Source: an uncultured Halobacteriovorax sp. (GTDB lineage: Bacteria; Bdellovibrionota; Bacteriovoracia; Bacteriovoracales; Bacteriovoracaceae). Taken from it: a stretch of DNA of 64,000 nucleotides. How positions within the stretch are numbered: the stretch's first letter is position 1; the number at the start of each line of letters is the position of its first letter. The notes below the pieces were generated by a model, which had not been told where the DNA came from, did no database searches, and saw only the letters and a program-made list of their open reading frames with translations. Location: positions 124,001 to 188,000 of the forward strand of contig CAJXVS010000006.1 in the NCBI GenBank assembly GCA_913061265.1, in the 5' to 3' direction. This document shows, piece after piece, positions 49,879 to 58,508 of this stretch. The translations under genes and the position numbers were made by a program.

Positions 49879-51546
49879 ATGAAGCTTCTCTTAATATTCC
49901 TTTATTTAAACACAACAATGGCCGCTGACTTTCTTTCAGGCAGTGCTATCGACGCCATTGAAAATAGCGAGGATGTCGAGAAGTTAAACGTTGGAATCTT
50001 TCAAGATATTAACAGTACCTATAAGGGCCAGAAGAAAAATTGCGGCTATGTAAACTTTCCTGAAGAAAATGAAAGCCTCTTTGGTCCCATGGGAAAATAC
50101 ACCCGCCTTAAACATTTTTATGATCTTAAGCGAGAGGTCAAAGGCCTAGAGCATTCAAAAGACCCTGAAAATGATATTGAATTTGTCAGAAGAAAAAAAG
50201 AATTCACGAGCGCAACCGATGGAACCAAAAGACTCTATGACGAAGTCCTCTCCAGATTAGGCGATATAGAAATCAGAACGCAAGGAATGAAAGATATTCT
50301 TAAAGATTATAAATCCTTTGAAAAGAATATTGTGAACATTGGAGAAGGTGGATCTATCATCGCCCCTAATGAATCAAGTGAAGTCTTCAGAAGAATCTCG
50401 AAAGCTAAGATAAGCTTTGACCGGGAACTAGATGAATTTCACCGCGCCCACGATCACTATTTTTCTTATGGTGATGGTGTTCTTAAAACTGCGAAGAAAG
50501 CCAAACGAGACTATCCAAGAAGAAAAAGCCACCTCAAGGACCTTTATAAAGACGAAGAATTAATGGCCCTGGCGAAGGAATTCCCAGAGAATAAGCTCGA
50601 AGAGATCTTTCGCTCTAAAGAAGACTTTAAGAGAAGTAAGAATCTAACTATCATCTTTGAAGGCACCGGTCAGTACTCTCCTATTTTAGAGAAGAACATA
50701 AAAGTCCTTCAATCTTCACTAGGAATCAATCCTTCTCAAGAAGAAATTCAAAAGGCCACGAACAAGGCTCAAAAGATATCTAATGATAATGGCTACTTTG
50801 CAGGTCATAATGATATCCCGACCTGGTCTGGAACAATTAGAGGCCCTATTGCAAAAGGACTCTATGCCAAGAAAAAGAATTCTAATAACCTAAGAGGTGG
50901 ACAGTGGTTATACCTACCTTCAGAGAACTCTGACTTTACTGGTATGGGACAAAATTTAGTTTCAGGCAATGATATGGTCCTAAGAAAAGAAGCTTTCTCA
51001 AGAGGCTTTGAGTGCCTTAAGAAATACCTTAAGAAGTACCCGGATACAAACTTAAGTATTGTAGGTCATAGTAGCGGTGTTAAAGCTGCCATTGATTTTA
51101 CAGACAGGCTTAAAGAAAATGGCATCAATGCCAAGCCAGATATTTTAGGTATTGATCCTGTGAATGATATGATCAAAGGCGGAATCGAAGGGGCCATCTC
51201 TGGTAGTATTGTAAGCTTGATAGGCCTTGGTGAAGACTTAGAAGCTGCCTGTACTCCTGGCAGTGCTCCTTATGAACGAGAGAAGTATAATGGCGCTATC
51301 ATGTCTGAAGAAAAAGACGCCCTCACTAAGCCTAAGAACTCAGGTATCTTTAAAGCTTTCTATCAAACCCAAGATAGAGAAGGTCTTGGCGTTCAAGGCT
51401 TTCTAAAGTTTGGTATTCACGGCTCTCCTATTAAAGGAGGAGACAATAAGAAGTTAAGTTTTTCTAATTCATTAAATCAACATCATGGGGCAATCACTCA
51501 AGAAGAACCTGTTCTCGATGCCTTTCGGCACGTCGTCTCTCACTAA
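49879..51546 (+). CDS. Secreted alpha/beta-hydrolase-like protein (GHSSG motif)
   Basis: 555 residues from ATG 49879, which places a signal peptide (MKLLLIFLYLNTTMAAD) at the N-terminus; a start 15 codons earlier would precede it with polar residues. The first 230 residues are charged and helical. LTIIFEGTGQYSP and later LSIVGHSSGVKAAIDF (Ser near 398) suggest a lipase-type nucleophile elbow, and GIDPVNDM and late HHGAI/FRHVVSH residues could complete a triad. Family not recognised. Confidence 0.65.
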   Translation: MKLLLIFLYLNTTMAADFLSGSAIDAIENSEDVEKLNVGIFQDINSTYKGQKKNCGYVNFPEENESLFGPMGKYTRLKHFYDLKREVKGLEHSKDPENDIEFVRRKKEFTSATDGTKRLYDEVLSRLGDIEIRTQGMKDILKDYKSFEKNIVNIGEGGSIIAPNESSEVFRRISKAKISFDRELDEFHRAHDHYFSYGDGVLKTAKKAKRDYPRRKSHLKDLYKDEELMALAKEFPENKLEEIFRSKEDFKRSKNLTIIFEGTGQYSPILEKNIKVLQSSLGINPSQEEIQKATNKAQKISNDNGYFAGHNDIPTWSGTIRGPIAKGLYAKKKNSNNLRGGQWLYLPSENSDFTGMGQNLVSGNDMVLRKEAFSRGFECLKKYLKKYPDTNLSIVGHSSGVKAAIDFTDRLKENGINAKPDILGIDPVNDMIKGGIEGAISGSIVSLIGLGEDLEAACTPGSAPYEREKYNGAIMSEEKDALTKPKNSGIFKAFYQTQDREGLGVQGFLKFGIHGSPIKGGDNKKLSFSNSLNQHHGAITQEEPVLDAFRHVVSH

Positions 51547-51665
51547 TTCTCTTAACTTCCCGTTAAAGATTTTCTCTTACAAGTGTGTCATCTAAGGAAG
51601 ATTCCCCCATCCCCTTAAATTATCTATGACTTAGCCTCTTAATCTCAGGTAAACGAAAACGTAAG

Positions 51666-51696
51666 ACTAAAGGCCTTTAGCCATGATTTAGTTTTT
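51666..51696 (+). terminator. Bulged hairpin with T-run
   Basis: ACTAAAGGC (51666-51674) can pair with GCC (51680-51682) and TTTAGT (51687-51692), followed by TTTT. The first part is also a perfect palindrome CTAAAGGCCTTTAG (51667-51680). Possible terminator for the upstream gene. Confidence 0.4.
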
Positions 51697-51729
51697 CTTC
51701 TCTCCTATAACTTGGTCATCAAAACAACT

Positions 51730-51750
51730 GCTGAGCAATAACTGCTTAGC
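51730..51750 (+). other. Leader hairpin before the small secreted protein
   Basis: GCTGAGCA (51730-51737) and TGCTTAGC (51743-51750) form an 8-bp stem with one G-T pair, ten bases before the ribosome site of the next gene. It could affect translation or message stability. Confidence 0.35.
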
Positions 51751-51768
51751 GAAAACTTAGGAGTTTAT

Positions 51769-52086
51769 ATGAAAAAATTTATCGCCCTTACTTTGGCCCT
51801 TTTATCACTTAGTTCATTTGCTGGTGGATACGACAGACTAGAACTAGTTCGTGTTAAAGGCGCTACTGCTTCACAGGCTTACTCAAAAGCACAAAGCATT
51901 GCTAACCAAGTAAATGATGCAAAATGGAGCACTAAGCTCTCTTTCCTTAGAACTTGTAACCCAACTGCGGGTGATTTTGATGACGGAAACTTCCGTAGAA
52001 AAGCTCATACTTCTACAAGTATGGTTTCACTCAATCATGTAACAGGAATGTATACAGGAATTGTTAAAGTTAGATGCGAAGACTAA
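51769..52086 (+). CDS. Small secreted protein
   Basis: 105 residues with a signal peptide ending FAGG and a mature part of about 85 residues with two cysteines (RTCNPT, VRCED). LVRVKGATASQAYSKAQSIANQVND suggests a strand-helix fold like small periplasmic domains of the DUF541 or BON kind, not certain. AGGAG precedes ATG and an intrinsic terminator follows, so it is a separate transcript. Confidence 0.75.
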   Translation: MKKFIALTLALLSLSSFAGGYDRLELVRVKGATASQAYSKAQSIANQVNDAKWSTKLSFLRTCNPTAGDFDDGNFRRKAHTSTSMVSLNHVTGMYTGIVKVRCED

Positions 52087-52095
52087 TCTAAGAGA

Positions 52096-52120
52096 AGCTC
52101 CTAGAAATAGGAGCTTTTTT
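52096..52120 (+). terminator. Intrinsic terminator
   Basis: AGCTCCTA (52096-52103), GAAA loop, TAGGAGCT (52108-52115) then T to 52120. Ends the small secreted protein's transcript. Confidence 0.93.
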
Positions 52121-52145
52121 ATTATAAAAAGGGTCGCGATTAGTT

Positions 52146-52151
52146 TAGAAT
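52146..52151 (+). promoter_or_regulatory. -10-like TAGAAT six bases before ATG 52158
   Basis: TAGAAT, six bases, ATG. It sits 26 bases after a strong terminator, so an own promoter is needed and there is no room for a leader with a ribosome site. Confidence 0.55.
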
Positions 52152-52157
52152 TATCCT

Positions 52158-52625
52158 ATGAAGCTTCTTTTTTACTCGATTCTCTTTTTATTTTCATCAA
52201 CCTCTCAAGCTAAGTTTGCGGCCTACACTATTCAGATCCCATGCGAGACGATTGAGCTTAAGATTATCAGCTGTAAAGAGGCCTTTATTTCAAATAAGAC
52301 TAAGTTACGTGAAGCTCAGTTAGAGAACAAAGCTATTATCTTTGAGAAAAAGGGCATCCTTATCAAAGCCTTCCCTTTAAAAAGAGAGGCTGCAAAATGC
52401 GGCGAACAACAAAAAATGGACCTTAAGCGCTACAAACAAGATGATCTCAAAGAAACCTTCTTTGTAAGCGGAGCGACTTGTAAGGCCGACCAAAAGAAGC
52501 TTACGGTCTTTCGCCCTAACTACTATTGCGATACTCCCGGCACTCCTACTATCTTTGGCTGCTTTATCAATAAGCAAGAGCTTCAAAATAAATACGAATA
52601 TACAGAGCTCCCAATCAATCCATAG
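52158..52625 (+). CDS. Hypothetical secreted protein
   Basis: 155 residues, signal peptide (to about 18), seven or so cysteines in the mature part (CETIELKIISCKE, KCGEQ, TCKADQ, YYCDTPG, FGCFI), so probably disulfide-rich. No family recognised. Probably leaderless. Confidence 0.7.
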   Translation: MKLLFYSILFLFSSTSQAKFAAYTIQIPCETIELKIISCKEAFISNKTKLREAQLENKAIIFEKKGILIKAFPLKREAAKCGEQQKMDLKRYKQDDLKETFFVSGATCKADQKKLTVFRPNYYCDTPGTPTIFGCFINKQELQNKYEYTELPINP

Positions 52626-52722
52626 CATAGATAAATCAGGCAATAATGACTCGGGAAATGCGTCAATTCTAAAATATTAATTTCTGAAAACTTAACAAGA
52701 TCCAAAAAGTAATTATAAAAAG

Positions 52723-52757
52723 CCTAAGCCTGACGCTTATAAACCGCCAGGCCTAGG
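52723..52757 (-). terminator. Intrinsic terminator
   Basis: CCTAAGCCTG (52723-52732) pairs with CAGGCCTAGG (52748-52757) with two mismatches/bulges; on the minus strand CTTTTTAT follows. Ends the adjacent minus-strand gene. Confidence 0.75.
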
Positions 52758-52759
52758 TC

Positions 52760-53914
52760 TTACTTTTGAAGGTCCAAAACTTTAAATATTAAAGAAGTAC
52801 TTGGGTATTCCTTTTCTTTGTCAAAGTTTACCGGAAGATTTAGCAAGGTAAAGGGAACTAAATTTGTAAAAACTTCGTTCCAAAGCATTTGGGCAACTCT
52901 TGTTTCTTGATAAAGTTTAAGAGTTCTTTCATCTTTTTCAAAAACCGCATCAACTTTCCCATCAATTAACCAAGCGTTGTCATTAAAACAATTGACTGAG
53001 ATTATACCATTATTGACTAGAATATTTAGGTTGTGCTCGTTTAATTTTATAAGCCCGTATGACTCATAAGTAATTTTGCCTTTTGAATTATTTAAGTGGC
53101 TAGATCTTGTGACATACCTATTCATAGAAGAGTACTGAAATTTTAAATATTCATCCTCTCCACATTGACTCATCTCAAAAGGAAAAACATGAAAAGGAAT
53201 TTTTAATTCTTCATTTTCAATTTCACTTCGGACAAAAAGGGCATCTCTTCCTACTTCGATAATATTTTTTAAACCCTTTGTGATATAAACTTTTCCATTA
53301 AAGTTAGATTCAATATTATCTTGCGCTCTATATCTTCTTTTTAAAAACATATTATAAATGCCAAAAGCAGAATCCGTTTCTTTAGGTACTGTGTAACCAT
53401 CTTGGTTTCTTCTCATCTTAATTAAAATATCTCGGCTTAGTTTTAATTTCGAAAGGCCTTGGTCTAACTCTAAATCATATTTGATTAAGAATTCTTTTTG
53501 CTTAATAAGAACTCCTCTAATATCATCGATATATTCTTCGGTTTGTAATATAACTGTTTCAAAATCATTATCTCTGGCCAAGAAATGAGAATCTTTAGCA
53601 TTATTAAAATTCGTAATTCCTAAAAGAAAGCCTTTCACCTCTAACAAAGCGTTTTCATCCTCAATTGGCATCTTATCTATTTTTTCATTCACTTCTTGTA
53701 AGAGTTTTGCATAACTTAGCTTTAGAGAATCAAGCTGAACCAAAAGATCTTCAGCCTTTTGTGCATCTTTTATGTAGGAATTCTTTTTAGAGAGCTCCTC
53801 AATTTTATTTAAAATACTGCTATTATCATTTACCTCAGCAAAAAGAGCCGTACTAAGAAGTAAGCATGTAGCCACAATTGAACAGTTTCTTTTAATTTTT
53901 TTAAGCATTAACAT
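52760..53914 (-). CDS. Hypothetical secreted protein with N-terminal coiled coil
   Basis: 384 residues from ATG 53914, which has GAGG five bases upstream; a start 12 codons earlier would place charges before the signal peptide. After the signal (to about 28) comes a charged helical region to about 150 (KIEELSKKNSYIKDAQKAEDLLVQLDSLKL), then a strand-rich domain with two cysteines. No family recognised. More AT-rich than its neighbours and uses many AAT/AAA codons. Confidence 0.65.
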   Translation of the reverse strand: MLMLKKIKRNCSIVATCLLLSTALFAEVNDNSSILNKIEELSKKNSYIKDAQKAEDLLVQLDSLKLSYAKLLQEVNEKIDKMPIEDENALLEVKGFLLGITNFNNAKDSHFLARDNDFETVILQTEEYIDDIRGVLIKQKEFLIKYDLELDQGLSKLKLSRDILIKMRRNQDGYTVPKETDSAFGIYNMFLKRRYRAQDNIESNFNGKVYITKGLKNIIEVGRDALFVRSEIENEELKIPFHVFPFEMSQCGEDEYLKFQYSSMNRYVTRSSHLNNSKGKITYESYGLIKLNEHNLNILVNNGIISVNCFNDNAWLIDGKVDAVFEKDERTLKLYQETRVAQMLWNEVFTNLVPFTLLNLPVNFDKEKEYPSTSLIFKVLDLQK

Positions 53915-54037
53915 TTCGACCTCACTTAGTTTATTTTCTCTATAGTACAAATCTGGTTAAAATGATGAACAGTGAGCTTCTGACTTTCTGACAAATGGCC
54001 TCAATTCTCCCCTAGTCCTTACTTATGCCCATCCTAG

Positions 54038-54071
54038 ACTTACGCAAAGCTTGCTATAAATATGCGTAAGT
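54038..54071 (+). promoter_or_regulatory. uvrA promoter bracketed by inverted TTGCGTAAGT motifs
   Basis: ACTTACGCAA (54038-54047) and ATGCGTAAGT (54062-54071) form inverted half-sites whose centres are 24 bases apart. Between them lies an extended -10, TGCTATAAA (54052-54060). A protein bound to both sites would cover the promoter, as expected for a repressor. uvrA is a classic SOS gene in many bacteria, so a LexA-type operator is possible; the sequence differs from the TTACN3GTAA box known for Bdellovibrio LexA. Confidence 0.6.
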
Positions 54072-54112
54072 GGTAGAACTTAGACTTACTAAATTAAAAA
54101 CTGGAATCAAAA

Positions 54113-56992
54113 GTGAAAGCTACCAATACTAAAAAGAGTAAAGTTAAAGAAATAAGCAGCATCCAAGTCATAGGTGCAAGAGAGCATAATTTAAAGAATA
54201 TTGACGTGGAGATCCCTAAGAAAAAACTTGTGGTGATCACCGGAGTTTCTGGTTCTGGAAAATCCTCTTTAGCTTTTGATACCATCTATGCTGAAGGTCA
54301 AAGACGCTATGTAGAGTCTCTCTCCTCGTATGCCCGTCAATTTCTCGGGCAAATGGAAAAGCCCAAATTTGATACCATCAGAGGACTGGCTCCCACTATT
54401 GCGATTGAACAAAAGTCAGCCTCAAAGAACCCTCGCTCCACTGTAGGAACCATAACAGAGATCTATGATTATCTAAGAGTTCTCTTCGCCCGTGTAGGAA
54501 CTCAGTACTGTCATATTTGTTCTAAAGAAGTAGGAAAAGGCACCGCTCAAAATATGGTGGAGCAGATCCTAAAGCTTCCTCAGGAAACTAAATTCTTATT
54601 AATGGCGCCTTTAGTTGAAAATCGAAAGGGTGAATTTAAGGACCTCTTAAAACAAATCAAGGCCGATGGTTTCTCGAGAGTGAGAATCGACGGAGTGGTT
54701 CAGCAGATTGGTGATATTCAATCTCTTGCTAAGAATAAAAAGCATAATCTTGAAGTGGTCGTAGATCGTTTAAAAGTAAAGAAAGAGCCCGCCTTTAAGA
54801 AAAGGCTCTTAGATAGTTTAGAGCTTTGTCTTAAAACCGGCGAAGGCCAGCTTATTGTTCATATTGAAAATCGTGAAGACATTAAAATGAGTGAAGAGCG
54901 CTCTTGCTGTGGTCATGCCTTCCCTGAATTAATCCCTCAGCTCTTTAGCTTTAACTCCCCTCACGGCATGTGCGAAAAATGTAATGGTATCGGCTCTGTT
55001 ATTTCTATCGATGAGAAGAAGCTAGTCGTAGACGAAAACGCCTCTATTTCCATGGGAGCTGTTCGCGCTTGGGATAATTACTTTGATAAAGAGGGAAATA
55101 AAAAGGACATGTCATGGGGACTCGCGCGCCTAAATGCTCTTGAAGCGGACTGGGGGCTAGATCTCTATAAACCATGGAAGAAGATCCCTAAGAAATTAAG
55201 AGAGAGAGTTCTTAATGGAAGTGATGATCCTAAGCATGAATTAAACCTCGTTTGGGAAGGAGATAAGGGCGAATATCAATGGAACGCTCAGTATGAAGGA
55301 CTGATCACCCGCCTTATGCGTCTTTATATGAAACATCAAACCCAAGGGCGAAAGTCATGGGTGGCCAAGTACACCTCAACTCTTCCTTGTGATACTTGTC
55401 AGGGTCAAAGACTAAAGCCTTCTGTTAATTCAATTCTGGTTAAGAAAAAATCAATCAATGATATAACCGCTATGAGCATCTCTGAATCCTTTAACTTCTT
55501 TAGTAAGTTAAAGCTTACGGGAAATAAAAAGATCATCACAGAAGAGCTCTTAAAAGAGATCACAACCAGGCTTGGCTTTCTTGTCAACGTGGGTCTTAAT
55601 TACTTATCTATGGATAGATCAGGGCCCACCCTCTCTGGAGGAGAGGCGCAAAGAATCAGGCTCGCCTCTCAGATTGGATCTGAACTAACAGGTGTTCTCT
55701 ATATTCTCGACGAGCCTAGCATCGGTCTTCACCAACGAGATAATATAAAACTCATCGATACCCTCTGCCATCTGCGAGATATTGGAAACTCTTTAATCGT
55801 CGTTGAGCATGATCAAGAAACCATGGAATCCGCGGATTGGATCTTAGACGTAGGTCCTGGCGCCGGCCGCCTAGGTGGTCAGATCATCGCCGAAGGAACT
55901 CCCGCTCAGTTAAAGAAAAACAAAAGATCTATCACAGGAAAATTCCTCGCGGGAAAAGAGCAAATTGAAATCCCAGAGGAGAGAAGAACCTCTTCAAAAG
56001 AGTGGATTGAAATCCTAGGAGCAAAAGCTAATAACCTTAAGAATGTTGATTGCAAGATCCCTATCGGATTATTCACTTGTGTCAGTGGTGTTTCTGGAGC
56101 GGGAAAATCCTCCCTCATCAATCAGATCTTATACCCAGCTCTTAGTAAGATGCTTCATAACACCGACATAGAAGTTGGCGAGCATAAAGAAATTAAGGGA
56201 CTCGCCAATATTGATAAGGTTATCAATATTGATCAAAAGCCCATTGGGAAAACCCCTAGAAGTAACCCTGCCACTTACACAAAGGTCTTTGATCTTATCA
56301 GAGACCTCTTCGCTATGACCCCTGAATCAAAAAGCCTCGGCTATAAAAAAGGACGATTTTCCTTTAACGTTAAAGGTGGTCGCTGCGAGGCCTGTGAAGG
56401 TGACGGACATATAAAAGTAGAGATGCATTTTCTAGCTGACGTTTTAGTTCCCTGCGAGGAGTGTAAAACAAAACGCTTTAACGAGGGAACTCTTCGCATT
56501 AAATTCAAGGATCACTCTATCGCCGACGTTCTCGATCTTTCAGTTGAACAAGCCAGAGTGCTTTTTGAAAACCAACCACAGATAAAAAAAGTCCTTGATA
56601 CTTTAATTGAAGTTGGCCTTGATTATATAAAGTTAGGTCAACCCGCCACTCACCTCTCTGGTGGAGAAGCGCAAAGAATCAAGCTAGCAAAAGAGCTCTC
56701 AAAAAGAGGAACCGGAAAGACCCTCTATATTCTAGATGAGCCAACTACTGGTCTTCACTTTCAAGATATAAGAAAACTCCTTGCCGTGCTTCAAAAGCTC
56801 ACAGATGCAGGAAATACTATTGTCGTCATCGAACATAACCTAGATGTAGTTAAGACCGCAGATTGGGTCATCGATCTAGGCCCTGAAGGTGGCTCTGGTG
56901 GTGGAGTCATCATCGCCAGTGGACCTCCAGAAAAGGTGGCATCGAGCAAGAAGAGCCCTACAGGGGCCTATTTGAAAGATATCTTAAAATAA
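54113..56992 (+). CDS. uvrA: UvrABC excinuclease ATPase subunit UvrA
   Basis: 959 residues from GTG 54113. First Walker A GVSGSGKSSLAF near 40, zinc module 1 (CCGHAFPELIPQLF...CEKCNG), first signature LSGGEAQRI near 507, second Walker A GVSGAGKSS near 658, zinc module 2 (CEACEGDG...CEECK), second signature LSGGEAQRIKLAKELS near 847 and LYILDEPTTGLHF. All ATPase and damage-sensor elements are intact. Acts in nucleotide excision repair with UvrB and UvrC. Promoter region carries a shared motif (54038-54071). Confidence 0.99.
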   Translation: MKATNTKKSKVKEISSIQVIGAREHNLKNIDVEIPKKKLVVITGVSGSGKSSLAFDTIYAEGQRRYVESLSSYARQFLGQMEKPKFDTIRGLAPTIAIEQKSASKNPRSTVGTITEIYDYLRVLFARVGTQYCHICSKEVGKGTAQNMVEQILKLPQETKFLLMAPLVENRKGEFKDLLKQIKADGFSRVRIDGVVQQIGDIQSLAKNKKHNLEVVVDRLKVKKEPAFKKRLLDSLELCLKTGEGQLIVHIENREDIKMSEERSCCGHAFPELIPQLFSFNSPHGMCEKCNGIGSVISIDEKKLVVDENASISMGAVRAWDNYFDKEGNKKDMSWGLARLNALEADWGLDLYKPWKKIPKKLRERVLNGSDDPKHELNLVWEGDKGEYQWNAQYEGLITRLMRLYMKHQTQGRKSWVAKYTSTLPCDTCQGQRLKPSVNSILVKKKSINDITAMSISESFNFFSKLKLTGNKKIITEELLKEITTRLGFLVNVGLNYLSMDRSGPTLSGGEAQRIRLASQIGSELTGVLYILDEPSIGLHQRDNIKLIDTLCHLRDIGNSLIVVEHDQETMESADWILDVGPGAGRLGGQIIAEGTPAQLKKNKRSITGKFLAGKEQIEIPEERRTSSKEWIEILGAKANNLKNVDCKIPIGLFTCVSGVSGAGKSSLINQILYPALSKMLHNTDIEVGEHKEIKGLANIDKVINIDQKPIGKTPRSNPATYTKVFDLIRDLFAMTPESKSLGYKKGRFSFNVKGGRCEACEGDGHIKVEMHFLADVLVPCEECKTKRFNEGTLRIKFKDHSIADVLDLSVEQARVLFENQPQIKKVLDTLIEVGLDYIKLGQPATHLSGGEAQRIKLAKELSKRGTGKTLYILDEPTTGLHFQDIRKLLAVLQKLTDAGNTIVVIEHNLDVVKTADWVIDLGPEGGSGGGVIIASGPPEKVASSKKSPTGAYLKDILK

Positions 56993-57053
56993 ATGAAATA
57001 AAAGGGCCCCCTCAAGAGTCTTAGTTAAGTAAACAAAAGACAAAGGAGAAACC

Positions 57054-57392
57054 ATGTCAAAAAAGAGCAATTTAAACAAAAGCCTACTTATTACAGCGGC
57101 CCTTTTAGGCCTATCTGCGGCAAACGCCAGCGATAGTAAGAAAACCGTCATCAAAGAAAAGAAGGCCTCGAGCTTTCCAAAGTCAGTAAGCAGACCAGTT
57201 CCTGGAGAGATCATTGTAAAATGCGCCGGGATAGCTAAGAAAGGTCAGAATCACTGCGGTGCCAATGGGCATACTTGTGGCGGTAAGGCTAAGGTAGACT
57301 TTGATAAAAACGAATGGGTTTATGTTCGTAAAGACGTATGCGACGTGACTCCTGGTAAGATTGTAGGAAAGAAACGCGTGATCAAAGGCTAG
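57054..57392 (+). CDS. Bufferin-like (DUF2282, BufA1-type) secreted precursor peptide
   Basis: 112 residues with signal peptide (about 1-26). The mature part has four cysteines, Cys57, 68, 75 and 96, in [27 protein letters not shown]...[10 protein letters not shown], matching the DUF2282 pattern K-C-x-G-x-A-x-A-G-x-N-x-C...H-x-C-x-G...C. BufA1-type bufferins are modified by an MNIO (DUF692) enzyme and sequester copper. Neither bufB nor bufC is next to it. Instead an ECF sigma factor and anti-sigma gene follow by six bases. GGAG precedes ATG. Confidence 0.85.
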   Translation: MSKKSNLNKSLLITAALLGLSAANASDSKKTVIKEKKASSFPKSVSRPVPGEIIVKCAGIAKKGQNHCGANGHTCGGKAKVDFDKNEWVYVRKDVCDVTPGKIVGKKRVIKG

Positions 57393-57397
57393 AATAA

Positions 57398-57835
57398 TTG
57401 TTAAATAAAAGCGACCTGAACAAACTCTATAGATACGCCCTCGTCCTCACTAATCAGGACGAGGAAGCCTATGATTTAGTTCATAGCGCTATCTTAAAGA
57501 TTGAAGGCCGTTTTATTTTAAAAGAGTTGGCCTACGCAAAAACTGTTGTTCGCCATCTCTTTTTTGATCATAAAAAAAAAGAGGCCGCATCAGAGGAGTT
57601 AGTCCCTGATGCCATGTCCATTGATCAAAGCTTTGAAGAGATCATCATACATAAAGATGAAGTCGAAGCGCTCCTAAAAGAACTAAAGCCCCTTGAACGA
57701 GAGCTCTTGTTCTTAATCATTGTGGAAGGTCACTCTTACAAAGAAGCCTCCAAGATTACTGGTGAGAAGATCAATACATTACTGACAAGATTCAAAAGAA
57801 TCAAAGATAAGCTTCGATCAAGGATTAAACAGTGA
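57398..57835 (+). CDS. ECF-type sigma factor
   Basis: 145 residues from TTG 57398, six bases after the bufferin-like gene. Region 2 is DLNKLYRYALVLTNQDEEAYDLVHSAILKI..., and region 4 is ALLKELKPLERELLFLIIVEGHSYKEASKITGEKINTLLTRFKRIKDKLR. Region 2 is short. Overlaps the anti-sigma gene by four bases. It probably drives this operon, including the bufferin gene, in response to a signal sensed by its partner. Confidence 0.88.
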   Translation: MLNKSDLNKLYRYALVLTNQDEEAYDLVHSAILKIEGRFILKELAYAKTVVRHLFFDHKKKEAASEELVPDAMSIDQSFEEIIIHKDEVEALLKELKPLERELLFLIIVEGHSYKEASKITGEKINTLLTRFKRIKDKLRSRIKQ

Positions 57836-58374
57836 AAAGTGAATTGAAAGAATTCTATGAAAAGAAATCACTTTCCTCTGAAAAGATGGAATCCCTTCTT
57901 AATCTTCAAAAAGAACTTAAAGAAAACTCTCCTAGAAAAAGGGCCCCTCTCTTCGCTGGGCTTATTGCCGCTTCAATCGCTCTTCTTGTCTTTATTCAAT
58001 TTAATGGACAAGCTCTTGATCAAAAGATTTTTTCTGAAGTGGCCTATAATCATAATAAAGACATGCCACCAGAGGTCTTAACCAAAGACTATGAGCTCAT
58101 CAACGAGGCCCTAGATAAACTGGACTTCAAGGTCATCAAAAGCCAAAGGCTTGCAGTAAACTATGAATTAGTTGGAGCCCGCTATTGCTCAATCCAAGGC
58201 AAGATCGCCGCTCAGTTAAAGCTTGTTGATTTGCGTACAAAGAAAAGAATCACTGTTTATCAGTTCATTCCTAGCTTTGACCCTTTAAGTTCTGTTGGCG
58301 AGATTGATGGTGTTAAAGTTGAAGTATGGCATGAGGCTGGAATCTCTTTTGCTGTTGCCAGTGAAAACCCTTAA
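57832..58374 (+). CDS. Single-helix membrane anti-sigma factor
   Basis: 180 residues from GTG 57832, coupled to the ECF gene. A short cytoplasmic part (1-37), one membrane helix (LFAGLIAASIALLVFIQF) and a periplasmic domain with GARYCSIQGKIAAQLKLVDL, a segment seen in anti-sigma factors that accompany copper/redox ECF factors. Its single periplasmic Cys may be the sensor. No NrsF-type multi-helix fold. Confidence 0.78.
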   Translation: MKSELKEFYEKKSLSSEKMESLLNLQKELKENSPRKRAPLFAGLIAASIALLVFIQFNGQALDQKIFSEVAYNHNKDMPPEVLTKDYELINEALDKLDFKVIKSQRLAVNYELVGARYCSIQGKIAAQLKLVDLRTKKRITVYQFIPSFDPLSSVGEIDGVKVEVWHEAGISFAVASENP

Positions 58375-58508
58375 AAAGGCTATTTAAAGCCATAATTCTA
58401 CCATTCCTGCCTATTTATTCTATCATTTTTACAGTTTGCTTGATCCAAATACAAATCTGGAATAATTTAGAAGTTCTAAAAAGCTACAAGAATTAAGGAA
58501 TATTGGAC

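Noticed and set aside
52377-52643. 88-codon minus-strand frame
   Set aside because: Antisense to the cysteine-rich secreted protein, no ribosome site.
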